This document shows, piece after piece, positions 53,658 to 62,140 of a DNA stretch of 64,000 nt. How positions within the stretch are numbered: position 1 is the first letter of the stretch; each line of letters starts with the position of its first letter. Below the pieces are notes generated by a model. The model did no database searches. It was not told the DNA's origin and saw only the letters and a program-made list of their open reading frames with translations. Made by a program: the position numbers and the translations under genes. This DNA comes from GCA-2746795 sp964643965. GTDB lineage: Bacteria > Chloroflexota > Anaerolineae > Promineifilales > Promineifilaceae. The stretch lies in assembly GCA_964643965.1 (NCBI GenBank), contig CAZXVH010000014.1, positions 6,571 to 70,570 of the forward strand, given 5' to 3'.

Positions 53658-54064
53658 AGCCTGCCCTTTTCATTGATACCAGCTACTTTCTGGCGCTTGT
53701 CAACAGCCGCGACAAATACCATCAGGCCGCCAAAAAGATGGCGGCTCAGGTGACGCCGCCATTTGTCACCAGTGAGGCGGTGTTGTTTGAGGTGGGCAAT
53801 GCCCTGGCCGCGCCGCCACACCGGGCGCTTGGTATTCGTGTGTTACAGCAAATACGTACCGATGCAGCCATTGAAATTGTGTCTATTGACCAGGCGTTAT
53901 TTGAGCAGACGGTCGCTTTTTACGGCACTCGTCTCGATAAAGCATGGAGCTTAACGGATTGTGCTTCGTTTGTGATTATGCAGCAGCGCGGCTGCCTTGA
54001 GGCTTTAACTACTGATAAACATTTTGAGCAGGCCGGTTTTAAACGGCTGTTGTTTGCAGTTTAA
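53654..54064 (+). CDS. PIN-domain toxin (VapC-like RNase)
   Basis: 136 residues. PIN acidic residues: FIDTSYFLAL (D8), SEAVLFEVGN (E), SLTDCASFVIM (D) and TTDKHFEQAGF (D). Cleaves RNA in the free state. Cognate antitoxin is the Phd/YefM gene with a 4-nt overlap. A Phd-type antitoxin with a PIN toxin is a usual pairing. Confidence 0.9.
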   Translation: MKPALFIDTSYFLALVNSRDKYHQAAKKMAAQVTPPFVTSEAVLFEVGNALAAPPHRALGIRVLQQIRTDAAIEIVSIDQALFEQTVAFYGTRLDKAWSLTDCASFVIMQQRGCLEALTTDKHFEQAGFKRLLFAV

Positions 54065-54101
54065 TAGAGAGAAATTAATATAAAGATGTTCTAAATCTTC
54101 T

Positions 54102-54137
54102 ATACTCGCTGTGACCGGTTTCTGACCGCGCCACCTC
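54102..54137. repeat. Dispersed ~36-bp repeat, copy 1 (inverted relative to copy 2)
   Basis: The reverse complement contains GTGGCGCGGTCAGAAACCGG followed by ...GCGAGTA, as does 57249-57282. Confidence 0.6.
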
Positions 54138-54267
54138 TGGTAAAAATGTCAGATTATGCCCGTTGCGAGTATAAATCTCTTTCCGGCGCGGCTGGATAGC
54201 GCTATGGCAAAATCAAAACGTCAGCAAAATGTATGGGATATCCTGTTCAATGCGGGCTAAACGGCCG

Positions 54268-55410
54268 TTACCCTTCCAACGGCGGATTTTCCCCATAATA
54301 TTGGTAATACGTCACTTCAATATTGCCGTTATACAGTTTGCGCTTGCGATCTGGCCAGGCCCGTTTGAAATAATCAGGAAACTTTTTGTCCGCCGTCAAA
54401 ATGTAAACCGACCAGCCGGTTTTTTTCCTGAACATCTTGTTGAGCGTGATATAAATCTGGTTAATTTCCTTGAAATCATACATGCGCATCCCATACGGCG
54501 GATTAGAAATCAGGACGCCATACTGCCGGTCGATCCATAAATCTTTGACATCTTTCTGCTCAAAAAGGATATCCTCGCCTACCCCAGCCCGTTCAGCATT
54601 GGCTTTGGCCGCGACAACGGCCGTTTCGTCAAGATCATAGCCCCATATTTGCAGATCGCCAGAATGGTCGATGGCCGCCTCCGCCGCCTGGTGAGCAGCC
54701 ACCCACGCCGCCGCCGGAATGCGCGGCCACTGCTCCGCCGCAAACGAACGGTTCAGCCCAGGGGCTATATTTCGCGCCAACAGCGCCGCTTCAATCAAAA
54801 TCGTGCCCGCGCCGCACATCGGGTCCAGCAGCAGTTGCTCCTTTTCCCAGGAACTCAGCTGCACCAACGCCGCCGCCAGCGTCTCCGTCAGCGGCGCTTC
54901 GCCCGCTTCCAGGCGGTAGCCGCGTTTATGCAAACCGGCCCCGGATGTATCCAGCGTGAGCAGCGCCACATCTTTGCGCACCGTCACCTGGATGGTGAAC
55001 TCCGGCCCGGTTTCGGTAAACCAGTCCACGTTAAACTTCTCTTTCAAGCATTCCACCACCGCTTTTTTGACGATAGCCTGACAGGTGCGCTCGCTTTGCA
55101 AGGTCGATTTAACAGAGCGGGCATTGACGGTGAATTTGCCATCCAGGGTGATCCAATCTTCCCAGGGCAGCGCCTTGCTTTGCTCAAACAACTCGTCAAA
55201 GGTCAGCGCCGGAAACTCACCCATTTTAACCAGGAGCCGGTCAGAAAAGCGTAAACCGATGTTGAGACGGGGGATGTCGGCCAGGGCAGCTTCAAATTCA
55301 ATGCGCCCTTCGCTGACTTGTGGCTCTGAAAACCCGAGGGCAACCACTTCCTCTTTAACCAGCCTCTCCAGGCCAAATTTAGCAGCAGCAATGAGAGTAA
55401 TCGTTGTCAT
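54268..55410 (-). CDS. THUMP-domain RNA methyltransferase (RlmL/YpsC-like)
   Basis: 380 residues. N-terminal ferredoxin-like and THUMP domains (about 1-155), then a Rossmann methyltransferase: LLDPMCGAGTILIEAAL, WGYDLDETAV, and catalytic motif IV LISNPPYGMRMYD. Likely makes m2G in 23S rRNA. ATG 55410 is the family start; TACACT lies 6 nt before it and no SD is seen, so it may also be leaderless. The frame continues 20 codons upstream through two AACGGCCGTT sites. Confidence 0.88.
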   Translation of the reverse strand: MTTITLIAAAKFGLERLVKEEVVALGFSEPQVSEGRIEFEAALADIPRLNIGLRFSDRLLVKMGEFPALTFDELFEQSKALPWEDWITLDGKFTVNARSVKSTLQSERTCQAIVKKAVVECLKEKFNVDWFTETGPEFTIQVTVRKDVALLTLDTSGAGLHKRGYRLEAGEAPLTETLAAALVQLSSWEKEQLLLDPMCGAGTILIEAALLARNIAPGLNRSFAAEQWPRIPAAAWVAAHQAAEAAIDHSGDLQIWGYDLDETAVVAAKANAERAGVGEDILFEQKDVKDLWIDRQYGVLISNPPYGMRMYDFKEINQIYITLNKMFRKKTGWSVYILTADKKFPDYFKRAWPDRKRKLYNGNIEVTYYQYYGENPPLEG

Positions 55411-55481
55411 GAGGGGAGTGTAAGCAGAAACGGCCGTTCCCGCAACGGAAACGGCCGTTTCTCCATCCATTCACGGCAAAC

Positions 55482-55716
55482 TGTCCACTGCAAACTGTCC
55501 ACCGTAAACTGTTCACTGTTCACTGTTCACTGTAAACTGTNNNNNNNNNNNNNNNNNNNNNNNNNNNNNNNNNNNNNNNNNNNNNNNNNNNNNNNNNNNN
55601 NNNNNNNNNNNNNNNNNNNNNNNNNNNNNNNNNNNNNNNNCACTGCAAACTGTCCACCGTAAACTGTTCACTGTTCACTGTTCACTGTAAACTGTCCACC
55701 GTCCACTGTTCACTGT
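55482..55716. repeat. Heptamer arrays flanking an assembly gap
   Basis: CACTGTT/AACTGTC-type units on both sides of 100 Ns (55541-55640). The 55 bases before the gap (55486-55540) and after it (55641-55695) are identical, so the two contig ends probably overlap and the Ns have no defined length. Confidence 0.9.
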
Positions 55717-55717
55717 C

Positions 55718-57127
55718 TTAATGCCCCCCACCCCCACGCGCCAAACCCATCGACGCCTCCTGCTCACGGCCCGGCGTCACCCTCCGCAGCGCAATCGCCA
55801 GCAGCGCCGCCATCAAAATGCCGCCCAGAAAAAATGGCGAGCGCGGCCCCAATGTCTGGAACAGTATCCCCCCAATCAGCGGCGCAATAGCATTGGCCGC
55901 ACTCAAAAACGACGACGAAACGCCCAACATGCCACCCACTTCCAGCGGCTCCACCCGCTTTGTGATCAAACTATTGATGGCCGGTTGCAAAACCCCGCCG
56001 CCAACCGAAAGCGGTACCATCGCCGCTAAAATCCAGACCAACCCCAGCCAACCATTATTGCCGTCCTCCGGTAAATCAACCGCTACATCCTCCGTCGGCG
56101 GCGTCTCACCCATCAACTGCCGGCCACCGCTGAGTTCCGCTTCCAGCGCAGCCTGCGAATAACCAGGCAATGGCTGGCGCGGCGTAAAGGCCAAGGCCAC
56201 CAAGCCCACCGCCAGCAACGCCAGCCCACCATAAACCAACCGTCTATCGCCAAAACGTCGGCTCCATTTGCCGATGAAATATCCCTGCACCGTCACCACA
56301 ATCACACCCACATAGACAAAGATGATGGCATTACTCGAACCGTTAAAGCCCAGGTTTGAGAGCGTAAACAAAGCTAACAGCTGCTCAAAGCCGCCAAAAG
56401 CCAACTGCTGGGCAAACATCAAAATCAGCAAAATCCCTACAGCCGGATGAGTGACAGCCCGCGTCAAAGATTTCAGAGAGAAAGAGGCCCTGCCATCCCC
56501 GGATTCGCCCCGTTTTTCTGGCGGCAATGTCTCTTTAAACCAGACGGCCGTTAACAAAATCGAAAGCAGCGAGAAAAAGGCAGCTGCAAAAGCAGGCGCT
56601 CGATAATCATTGTTTGTCACCGCTAAAGCCGCAAAAGCAATCACCGGCCCAATAATGAAGCCCAAGCCGAAGGCCGCGCCGATCAAACCCAAACCTTGTG
56701 TTCGCGTTTTTTCAGTGGTGCTATCGGTAATGGCGGCTTGCGCCGTGGCAATATTCGCCCCGGAAATGCCATCGATAAGACGCGCCACAAACAGCATCAA
56801 CCCCGACGAAGCCAGACCCAGCACAATGAAACCAATAAACGTACCAATCTGGCTGATCACCAGGATCGGTTTACGGCCGTGCCGATCAGACAGGCGGCCC
56901 AACAGCGGGGCGCCAATGAACTGCATCATGGGATAGGCCGCTCCCAGCAGCCCAATCATCGCCGGCGTCAAACCAAACGAAGCCGCATAGATAGGTAGCA
57001 GCGGAATGATAATTGTTAGACCCAGCAAATCAATCAGGACGATGACAAAAATGGGTAAAATCCGCTGATAATCCAGCTTTTCTTCAGCTTCAGGCTTTGC
57101 TGCTATCACTTCTTGTTGACCGTTCAT
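55718..57127 (-). CDS. MFS drug-efflux-like transporter
   Basis: 469 residues from ATG 57127 (GGAG 9 nt upstream), 12 TM helices with a long loop after TM9 (about 340-380). Motif A is LLGRLSDRHGRKP and motif C-like GLGFIIGPVIA, as in TetA/MdtG-type H+ antiporters. Substrate unknown. The end lies at the heptamer array next to the assembly gap, but the stop is its own (GGGH then TAA). Confidence 0.88.
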   Translation of the reverse strand: MNGQQEVIAAKPEAEEKLDYQRILPIFVIVLIDLLGLTIIIPLLPIYAASFGLTPAMIGLLGAAYPMMQFIGAPLLGRLSDRHGRKPILVISQIGTFIGFIVLGLASSGLMLFVARLIDGISGANIATAQAAITDSTTEKTRTQGLGLIGAAFGLGFIIGPVIAFAALAVTNNDYRAPAFAAAFFSLLSILLTAVWFKETLPPEKRGESGDGRASFSLKSLTRAVTHPAVGILLILMFAQQLAFGGFEQLLALFTLSNLGFNGSSNAIIFVYVGVIVVTVQGYFIGKWSRRFGDRRLVYGGLALLAVGLVALAFTPRQPLPGYSQAALEAELSGGRQLMGETPPTEDVAVDLPEDGNNGWLGLVWILAAMVPLSVGGGVLQPAINSLITKRVEPLEVGGMLGVSSSFLSAANAIAPLIGGILFQTLGPRSPFFLGGILMAALLAIALRRVTPGREQEASMGLARGGGGH

Positions 57128-57153
57128 GTCACGCAACTCCACACCATTAATCT

Positions 57154-57188
57154 GAGAAATTCAACTTTGGGCAAACGTTGAACTTCTC
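57154..57188. repeat. Inverted repeat GAGAAATTCAAC / GTTGAACTTCTC
   Basis: Arms of 12 with one mismatch, 11-nt loop. Relative of 32933-32965. Confidence 0.6.
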
Positions 57189-57202
57189 GGCTCATCGCAA
57201 GT

Positions 57203-57235
57203 AGCCTGGTTCAATCTGGGAGATTGAACCAGGCT
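57203..57235. terminator. Perfect 15-bp hairpin downstream of the 4-TM protein
   Basis: AGCCTGGTTCAATCT / AGATTGAACCAGGCT with a GGG loop. Located after the end (minus strand) of the gene at 57287. No T-tract, so it may be an RNA stability element or repeat rather than a true terminator. Confidence 0.5.
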
Positions 57236-57248
57236 GTACCCAACAGTG

Positions 57249-57282
57249 GCGCGGTCAGAAACCGGCCCCGGCGAGTACAAAG
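57249..57282. repeat. Dispersed ~36-bp repeat, copy 2
   Basis: GTGGCGCGGTCAGAAACCGG then CCCCGGCGAGTA; see 54102-54137. Confidence 0.6.
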
Positions 57283-57286
57283 CAGC

Positions 57287-57730
57287 TTACGGCAGCAGCG
57301 CCGCCCCCCAGGGAATCACCGCCAGAATGGACAGCATGGCCAGGGTGTAAAAAATAGCGGCGCGTTTATGTTTACCCACATCGGTATCTGCTTTTTTGGC
57401 AAGCGCCCGGCCGACGTGAGCCAGGATCAGAGCCACAATCATAATCAGACTATGCTCCACCAGGAAGAAACGTACAGCTGAATTAGCCATCGCTGCGCCA
57501 AAATCTGAAAAGGCAGCGGTTGTTATGGGGCTAAAGACGAAGTAAAGCAGCAGGCCCAGCAGCACTTGCACATCCAGGCTGACGGTGAAGCCCAGGCCCC
57601 ATCGATTATCCATCGCCGTCCACTGCCTTTTACCAAACCAACCTCGATATGCTCTAATAATAGCCAGCAAGCCAAAGATGAGGACCAGCCAACGGAAAAT
57701 ATTGTGGGTCGCTAAAATAATTGGATACAT
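57287..57730 (-). CDS. Four-helix membrane protein, cytochrome b-like small family
   Basis: 147 residues, four TM helices. His residues in TM1 (LATHNIFRWL) and TM3 (FFLVEHSLIMIV) are placed as possible heme ligands. The pattern GWFGKRQWTAMDNRWGL, LLGLLLYFV and AVIPWG matches a family of small membrane proteins often named cytochrome b-like without proof. It follows the PadR gene by 57 bp on the same strand and is probably controlled by it. Confidence 0.65.
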   Translation of the reverse strand: MYPIILATHNIFRWLVLIFGLLAIIRAYRGWFGKRQWTAMDNRWGLGFTVSLDVQVLLGLLLYFVFSPITTAAFSDFGAAMANSAVRFFLVEHSLIMIVALILAHVGRALAKKADTDVGKHKRAAIFYTLAMLSILAVIPWGAALLP

Positions 57731-57787
57731 TTTTTCTAACTCCTTTTTTAAATAGGGGCGTCACGGGGAATCTCTCCCCGTCACAAA

Positions 57788-58309
57788 TTAGTTTTCTTTC
57801 TGTGCTAAACGGTCGATCACGCTGTCTAACCAGTTTAGCTCTGATTTTAAATGAATTTGTTGATGTTCGATCATGAACTGGAGCGAACCGCTGTGCAGGG
57901 GCGCCTTCTCTATCTTTGCCAGCGCTTCCGCCAAATCATGGCGACGCTGTTGCAGCAAAGAGACGGCTTCGTCTGTAGGCAGATTGTCAAGAAAGGTGAG
58001 GCCGGTATCACCGGGGAATTTGGCGGGTAAATAGGCCGCCAGATTTTGGCGCAGCAAAGCGATTAACCGCGCTTCTCCCGCTTCTGTCAGGTGATAGACA
58101 CGACGCGTTGGCCGGTTGCCCTCCCGTTCTTCTGTGCGTGTGACGTAACCTTCCTTTGCCATTTTCTCCAGCAAATAGTATGCCGTCGATTTTTTGAGAT
58201 CGACGCAGGTTTGCATGAAGCTGTCTATAAACTCATGGAGTTGATAGCCATGCATTTTTTCTTTCTGCAGGAGGCCCAGTAACAGTAGTTCTCGTTCCAT
58301 CGAACACAT
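57788..58309 (-). CDS. PadR-family transcriptional regulator
   Basis: 173 residues. Winged helix at the N-terminus (MERELLLLGLLQKEKMHGYQ, KKSTAYYLLEKMAKEGYVTR, EGNRPTRRVYHLTEAGE) and a C-terminal dimerisation helix: PadR subfamily 1/Vir type. ATG 58309 or 58300. Sits behind its own strong promoter with a 30-bp perfect palindrome over the transcription start, indicating autorepression. Flanked by a divergent DMT transporter and followed by the 4-TM protein, its likely targets. Inducer unknown. Confidence 0.9.
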   Translation of the reverse strand: MCSMERELLLLGLLQKEKMHGYQLHEFIDSFMQTCVDLKKSTAYYLLEKMAKEGYVTRTEEREGNRPTRRVYHLTEAGEARLIALLRQNLAAYLPAKFPGDTGLTFLDNLPTDEAVSLLQQRRHDLAEALAKIEKAPLHSGSLQFMIEHQQIHLKSELNWLDSVIDRLAQKEN

Positions 58310-58318
58310 TCGCTCTAA

Positions 58319-58379
58319 TATTGAATAGTCAATATTGACTATTCAATACTGATTATAGTCTGGGTTTTCACAAAGTCAA
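58319..58379 (-). promoter_or_regulatory. padR-type promoter with 30-bp palindromic operator
   Basis: On the minus strand TTGACT (58379-58374), 16-bp spacer, TATAAT (58357-58352). A perfect 30-bp palindrome, centred TCAATATTGA, spans 58319-58348, over the expected start (about 58345). Confidence 0.8.
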
Positions 58380-58485
58380 TGGTTAAAATATGAGGTGGAG
58401 ATGGGAAACGGCCGTTTTCTATCCCCGCCCCATCATTAACCATATAATTCCCACTCACTTATCCTGACAACAACGAGGTAGACCC

Positions 58486-58908
58486 ATGTCACCGATTTTA
58501 CTCTTGATTTTAGCGACGATTTTGTGGGGGTTTTGGGGCATTGCCGACAAGCTGGCTCTGGAGCAGGCGCATCCCTATACCATACAGTGGATGTACGCCG
58601 TCCCCTATGTTATTCTGCTGCCTGTTTTTTATGGATTGGCCGTGCGCGCCCAACCAGAAAGCAATCACAACACCGCCGCCTTTTTCTGGGCAGCGGCAGC
58701 CAGCAGCGCTTCTATTTTGGCGCTCCTGCTCATGTTGTTCGCTATGCGCTCCCAGCCCGCTTCTCTGGCCGTGGCTGTCACCTCAGCGTATCCGCTGGTA
58801 ACGCTGTTTATCGCGGCGCTGCTGAAGATGGAAACCATTACGCCAACGAAAGTGGCTGGCATGGTACTTATTATGGGCGGACTGGTTGTTTTACAGTGGC
58901 AAAAATAA
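58486..58908 (+). CDS. Single-EamA-domain DMT transporter
   Basis: 140 residues, about four to five TM helices and one EamA domain (half the usual 10-TM length). N-terminus LLLILATILWGFWGIADKLAL, C-terminus KVAGMVLIMGGLVVLQW. Half-size forms work as dimers. AACGAGGTAG precedes the ATG. Divergent from padR; terminated at 58986-59027. Substrate unknown. Confidence 0.87.
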   Translation: MSPILLLILATILWGFWGIADKLALEQAHPYTIQWMYAVPYVILLPVFYGLAVRAQPESNHNTAAFFWAAAASSASILALLLMLFAMRSQPASLAVAVTSAYPLVTLFIAALLKMETITPTKVAGMVLIMGGLVVLQWQK

Positions 58909-58910
58909 AA

Positions 58911-58934
58911 GAAATAGGCAAAATCGCCTATTTC
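58911..58934 (-). terminator. Terminator for the minus-strand epimerase gene
   Basis: GAAATAGGC / GCCTATTTC, 9-bp stem with AAAATC loop. On the minus strand it is followed by TTTTATTTTT. It lies beyond the plus-strand terminator, so the two convergent transcripts overlap by about 100 nt. Confidence 0.7.
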
Positions 58935-58985
58935 CTTTGACGCAGAACCTTATACAATGGTGGTGTAACTTACGTATCGGTAGCG

Positions 58986-59027
58986 CAGCAGGTAAGGAAT
59001 CCGCCCATTCTTTGCCTGCTGTTTTTT
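58986..59027 (+). terminator. Terminator for the DMT transporter gene
   Basis: CAGCAGG...GAAT / ATTC...CCTGCTG imperfect stem (58986-59021) followed by TTTTTT. Confidence 0.75.
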
Positions 59028-59038
59028 GTATTATAACG

Positions 59039-60115
59039 CTATTTTCGCCGACGATTAAACCGCCATAAGATGAACAAGGCCAGCGCCGCCACAACTGCCA
59101 ACCCGGCTATCTGTTTTTCCCGGTCTGGCTGTTTGTCTTGAACCACTTCCGTTTCTGCTATCCATTTAAAGGTTTCCAGCATACCCGTTTGCAACGGCCG
59201 GGTCGTCCAACCCAATTCAGCCCTGGCTTTGTCTGCCCGAGCCATGTAGGTGGCGCCTAAGATGGTAACAGAATCCTGGCTGTAAGTGGCGGGCAAAGAG
59301 AGCGGCCGGCTTACGGCGCCCACCAATGGCGCAAACGGCTTTACCATATTAGCCGGAATACGCAGCAGGGGGGCTGATTTGCCGGTGAGATAGCCCCAAA
59401 AATCAACCATTTCTCCCAGAGGAACGGCCGGGCCAGCCAAAATGTAACTTTCCCCAGGTTTGCCCTTTTCCAACGCCAGCAGATGTCCTTCGGCAATGTC
59501 GTCTACATGGGCATAGGTGAGCGTGGTCTCTGGGCCGGGCAGCGCCAGCAGTCCGCGATAAAATTGACGCATCAACTGGGCCACGTTACTGGTATCGCCA
59601 GGGCCATAAACCGCGCCCGGCATGACGATGATGATAGGCGCTCCTTTGTCAATAAGCGGCAGGGCCACTTTATAATGGGCCAGCCATTTGGTGCGGTCAT
59701 ATTCGGTGAGGAAGGGGCCGCCTTTGTAATACGTTTCATCGACAAGCTGACCCTGGGTATCACCAAAGACGGCGACGGTGCTGGTGTAAATGATTTTGGG
59801 GATGCCCAGTTCAACGGCCAGACGCAGCACTTTGCGGGCGCCGCCCACGTTAACCGCTTCTGCTTTCATCCAATCGGGGTCGCCAATTTTGTACCAGGCG
59901 GCGATGTGGAATACCACGTCGCTGCCGGCCATGCCCGGCCGCATAGAGGCGACATCGGTAATGTCGCCGGGAACGACGGTACAGCCTAATGATTGCAAAA
60001 CGGCCGTGCTCTGTTCCGAACGAGCTAATGCGTGAACATCATACCCACGCTCAATTAATTTTTTCACGACACGTTGACCGATAAATCCGGAGCCGCCTGT
60101 TACAAATGCTTTCAT
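59039..60115 (-). CDS. NAD-dependent epimerase/dehydratase with C-terminal membrane anchor
   Basis: 358 residues, extended SDR. NAD(P) motif VTGGSGFIG, active-site YDRTK (YxxxK) and STVAVFG; closest in style to dihydroflavonol-4-reductase-like SDRs. After the SDR core a TM helix near 333-350 ends FNRRRK, so the enzyme would be membrane-bound, unusual for the family. AAGGACAGGA before ATG 60115. Substrate unknown; a hydrophobic lipid/sugar-linked substrate would fit the anchor. Confidence 0.86.
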   Translation of the reverse strand: MKAFVTGGSGFIGQRVVKKLIERGYDVHALARSEQSTAVLQSLGCTVVPGDITDVASMRPGMAGSDVVFHIAAWYKIGDPDWMKAEAVNVGGARKVLRLAVELGIPKIIYTSTVAVFGDTQGQLVDETYYKGGPFLTEYDRTKWLAHYKVALPLIDKGAPIIIVMPGAVYGPGDTSNVAQLMRQFYRGLLALPGPETTLTYAHVDDIAEGHLLALEKGKPGESYILAGPAVPLGEMVDFWGYLTGKSAPLLRIPANMVKPFAPLVGAVSRPLSLPATYSQDSVTILGATYMARADKARAELGWTTRPLQTGMLETFKWIAETEVVQDKQPDREKQIAGLAVVAALALFILWRFNRRRK

Positions 60116-60205
60116 AATCCTGTCCTTGATCTGAAAATCGAAAAAAGTTCAAAATATTTGCTGCACAGAGATTATACCTGAGAAGTGGCGGATTTGGATA
60201 TAAAT

Positions 60206-60234
60206 TTGCTGGGGGATAGGCATAATGTTATAAT
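60206..60234 (+). promoter_or_regulatory. tRNA-Val promoter
   Basis: TTGCTG (60206-60211), 17-bp spacer, TATAAT (60229-60234), 37 bp ahead of the tRNA. Confidence 0.75.
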
Positions 60235-60271
60235 CTCGGTCGCTTTTATAAGGGCGTGGAATCGCCTAAAA

Positions 60272-60345
<74 letters not shown>

Positions 60346-60758
60346 TCAAAACAGACCGGTTCAGCGGTTTGGTAAAAGAATACAGCTTTTATTTTGATTG
60401 AAGAAAAGCAGCCCGACACTTTGGTTAGAAGCGGGCTGCTTTTTTTGTTTGCCTGCGGTTTTGTTTAAGTAATCAAACGGTATGAATAGGGTATCAAATA
60501 GGATATGAGGGGTGTGATTACGAAGGTATAGGGGAGGAAGAGGGAACGGCCGTTAGAGGGATGTTGGGGGTAGGAGGGGTTGGTTTATCATTGTCCCCCT
60601 TATTACTTTATGTTATCCTACTTGCAGCGAATTCAGAGGGAATACGGCCGTATTGCCAGTGTAATTTGTTCTGGTTCTAGCAAATTCTGTGGTTTTAGAA
60701 AATTTGAGGCAAAATTGACGAAAAAAGGACACGTTTATCTGGTAAGGAACGGTAATCA
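60346..60758. other. 413-bp non-coding stretch after tRNA-Val
   Basis: Contains the terminator at 60406-60446, one AACGGCCGTT (about 60546) and a related 14-bp palindrome AATACGGCCGTATT (about 60643-60656). No gene seen. Confidence 0.6.
60406..60446 (+). terminator. Rho-independent terminator after tRNA-Val
   Basis: Perfect 10-bp stem AAGCAGCCCG / CGGGCTGCTT (60406-60415, 60432-60441) followed by a T-run. Confidence 0.88.
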
Positions 60759-61682
60759 ATGAAAAAATCAGACAAAATAATGACGATGGCTGATGCAGTC
60801 AGCCGATATGTTGAGGATGGCGACAATGTTGCCATCGAAGGGTTTACCGCGTTTATTTGTTTTGCGGCCGCACATGAAATTATACGCCAGCAAAAGCAGG
60901 AATTAACGTTGATACGCATGACGCCTGACCTGGTTTATGACCAGATGATCGCGGCCGGCGTGGCTAAGAAGCTTGTTTTTAGCTATCTGGGTAATCCTGG
61001 CGTAGGCAGTTTGTATTGTGTGCGCCGCGCTGTGGAGAAGAGCATTCCCAAGCCGCTAGAAATCGAAGAGTATTCCCATTTTGGCATGGTAGGGCGTTAC
61101 ATTGCCGGCGCCAGCAAGCTGCCTTTCTTCCCCCTGCGCAGCTATCTGGGCAGTGACATGCCCGAAGCCAATCCCAACATCAAGTTTGTGGACAGCCCGT
61201 ATGGCGATGGGCCAATCGCCGTTGTGCCGCCCATTAACCCAGATGTGGCCTTCCTCCACGCCCAACGCGCAGACGCCAAAGGCAATGTGCAAATTTGGGG
61301 TTTGTTGGGGATGCAGAAAGAGGTCGCCTTCGCTTCCAAAAAAGTGGTAGTGGTAGTAGAAGAGATCGTAGATGAAGAGGTGATTTCGCGTGATCCAAAC
61401 CGCACCCTCATTCCGGGGTTGGTGGTTGATGCGGTGGTACATGAGCCGTATGGCGCTCATCCCAGCTATGTGCAGGGCTACTACGACCGCGACAATGCCT
61501 TCTATCTGGATTGGGCGGAAAGCTCAACTAAACAAGACGCCACCGAAGCGTGGCTGCAAGAATGGGTCTACGCCATGCCTAATCGCACCGCCTATCTGGA
61601 GAAATTAGGCCAGGAACGTATCGACAGTTTAGCGCCAGGGGAGTTGATGTCTGATCCGGTGAATTACGGCCGTTATCAGTAG
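60759..61682 (+). CDS. CoA-transferase, alpha subunit (glutaconate/3-oxoacid type), partner missing
   Basis: 307 residues. CoA-transferase family I alpha subunit: begins MADAVSRYVEDGDNVAIEGF, with FTAFICFAAAHEIIRQ, PGVGSLYCVRRAVEK, and later NPDVAFLHAQRADAKGNVQIWG. AAGGAACGG precedes the ATG. The beta subunit that carries the catalytic Glu normally follows directly, but here only repeats and TA genes follow. The enzyme may be encoded in two places or this gene may be orphaned. Confidence 0.83.
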   Translation: MKKSDKIMTMADAVSRYVEDGDNVAIEGFTAFICFAAAHEIIRQQKQELTLIRMTPDLVYDQMIAAGVAKKLVFSYLGNPGVGSLYCVRRAVEKSIPKPLEIEEYSHFGMVGRYIAGASKLPFFPLRSYLGSDMPEANPNIKFVDSPYGDGPIAVVPPINPDVAFLHAQRADAKGNVQIWGLLGMQKEVAFASKKVVVVVEEIVDEEVISRDPNRTLIPGLVVDAVVHEPYGAHPSYVQGYYDRDNAFYLDWAESSTKQDATEAWLQEWVYAMPNRTAYLEKLGQERIDSLAPGELMSDPVNYGRYQ

Positions 61683-61905
61683 ATCTTGTCCTATTCCTGC
61701 CACAGCACCCCACAGGGCTGGTCTTGTCAAAAACGGCCGTTGCCAATTTGTTACTTACTAAAATTCGGTGTCATCACAACGGCCGTTCCCCATCCCCAGA
61801 TTGCTCAACCCAAACGGCCGTTATCGCCTAACCAATGCTCAGCCAACATGTAGCTGAAATGGTCTTGTGGATAACGGCCGTTATAGTCCTAAATTATTAA
61901 GGGAG
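61683..61905. repeat. Palindrome-dense repeat block A
   Basis: Four AACGGCCGTT sites within about 150 bp. Segments TTGTTACTTACTAAAATTCG and TCATCACAACGGCCGTTCCC recur in blocks at 62870-63150 and 63755-64000. Separates the CoA-transferase from the higBA module. Confidence 0.75.
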
Positions 61906-62133
61906 TTAGCTTAAACCAAGCTCTTTTTTTGCCTCTTCAAAACTTATCGTAGGTGCATCTTGTTCTTCTTCCTTCGCGACACGCAACGCTTGTAAATCGT
62001 GGGAATCGTGGGAATCTTGAAGTTCTTCTTGCAACGTCATGTCATTAAGAATCGCATGAGCCTTGTGGTCAATATCTTTGCGCCGCACTGGTGAAATTTT
62101 GCTCTTTAATTGCTCAAATGATTTTGCCATCAT
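61906..62133 (-). CDS. Small acidic protein downstream of higA, unknown
   Basis: 75 residues, helical, rich in charged residues, with an internal DSHDSHD duplication. It starts 7 nt after the higA stop, so it is the third gene of the higBA operon. No known domain; possibly an antitoxin accessory. Ends EEAKKELGLS. Confidence 0.6.
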   Translation of the reverse strand: MMAKSFEQLKSKISPVRRKDIDHKAHAILNDMTLQEELQDSHDSHDLQALRVAKEEEQDAPTISFEEAKKELGLS

Positions 62134-62140
62134 GCTTCAC

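Noticed and set aside
54204..54260. 18-codon ORF MAKSKRQQNVWDILFNAG
   Set aside because: No SD, no similarity recognised and too short; could be a remnant but cannot be supported.
58891..59094. Minus-strand 67-codon frame at the end of the epimerase region
   Set aside because: Made of the two terminator hairpins between convergent genes.
60580..60762. 60-codon plus frame before the CoA-transferase gene
   Set aside because: No homology, overlaps the SD and start of the real gene; contains the AATACGGCCGTATT palindrome.
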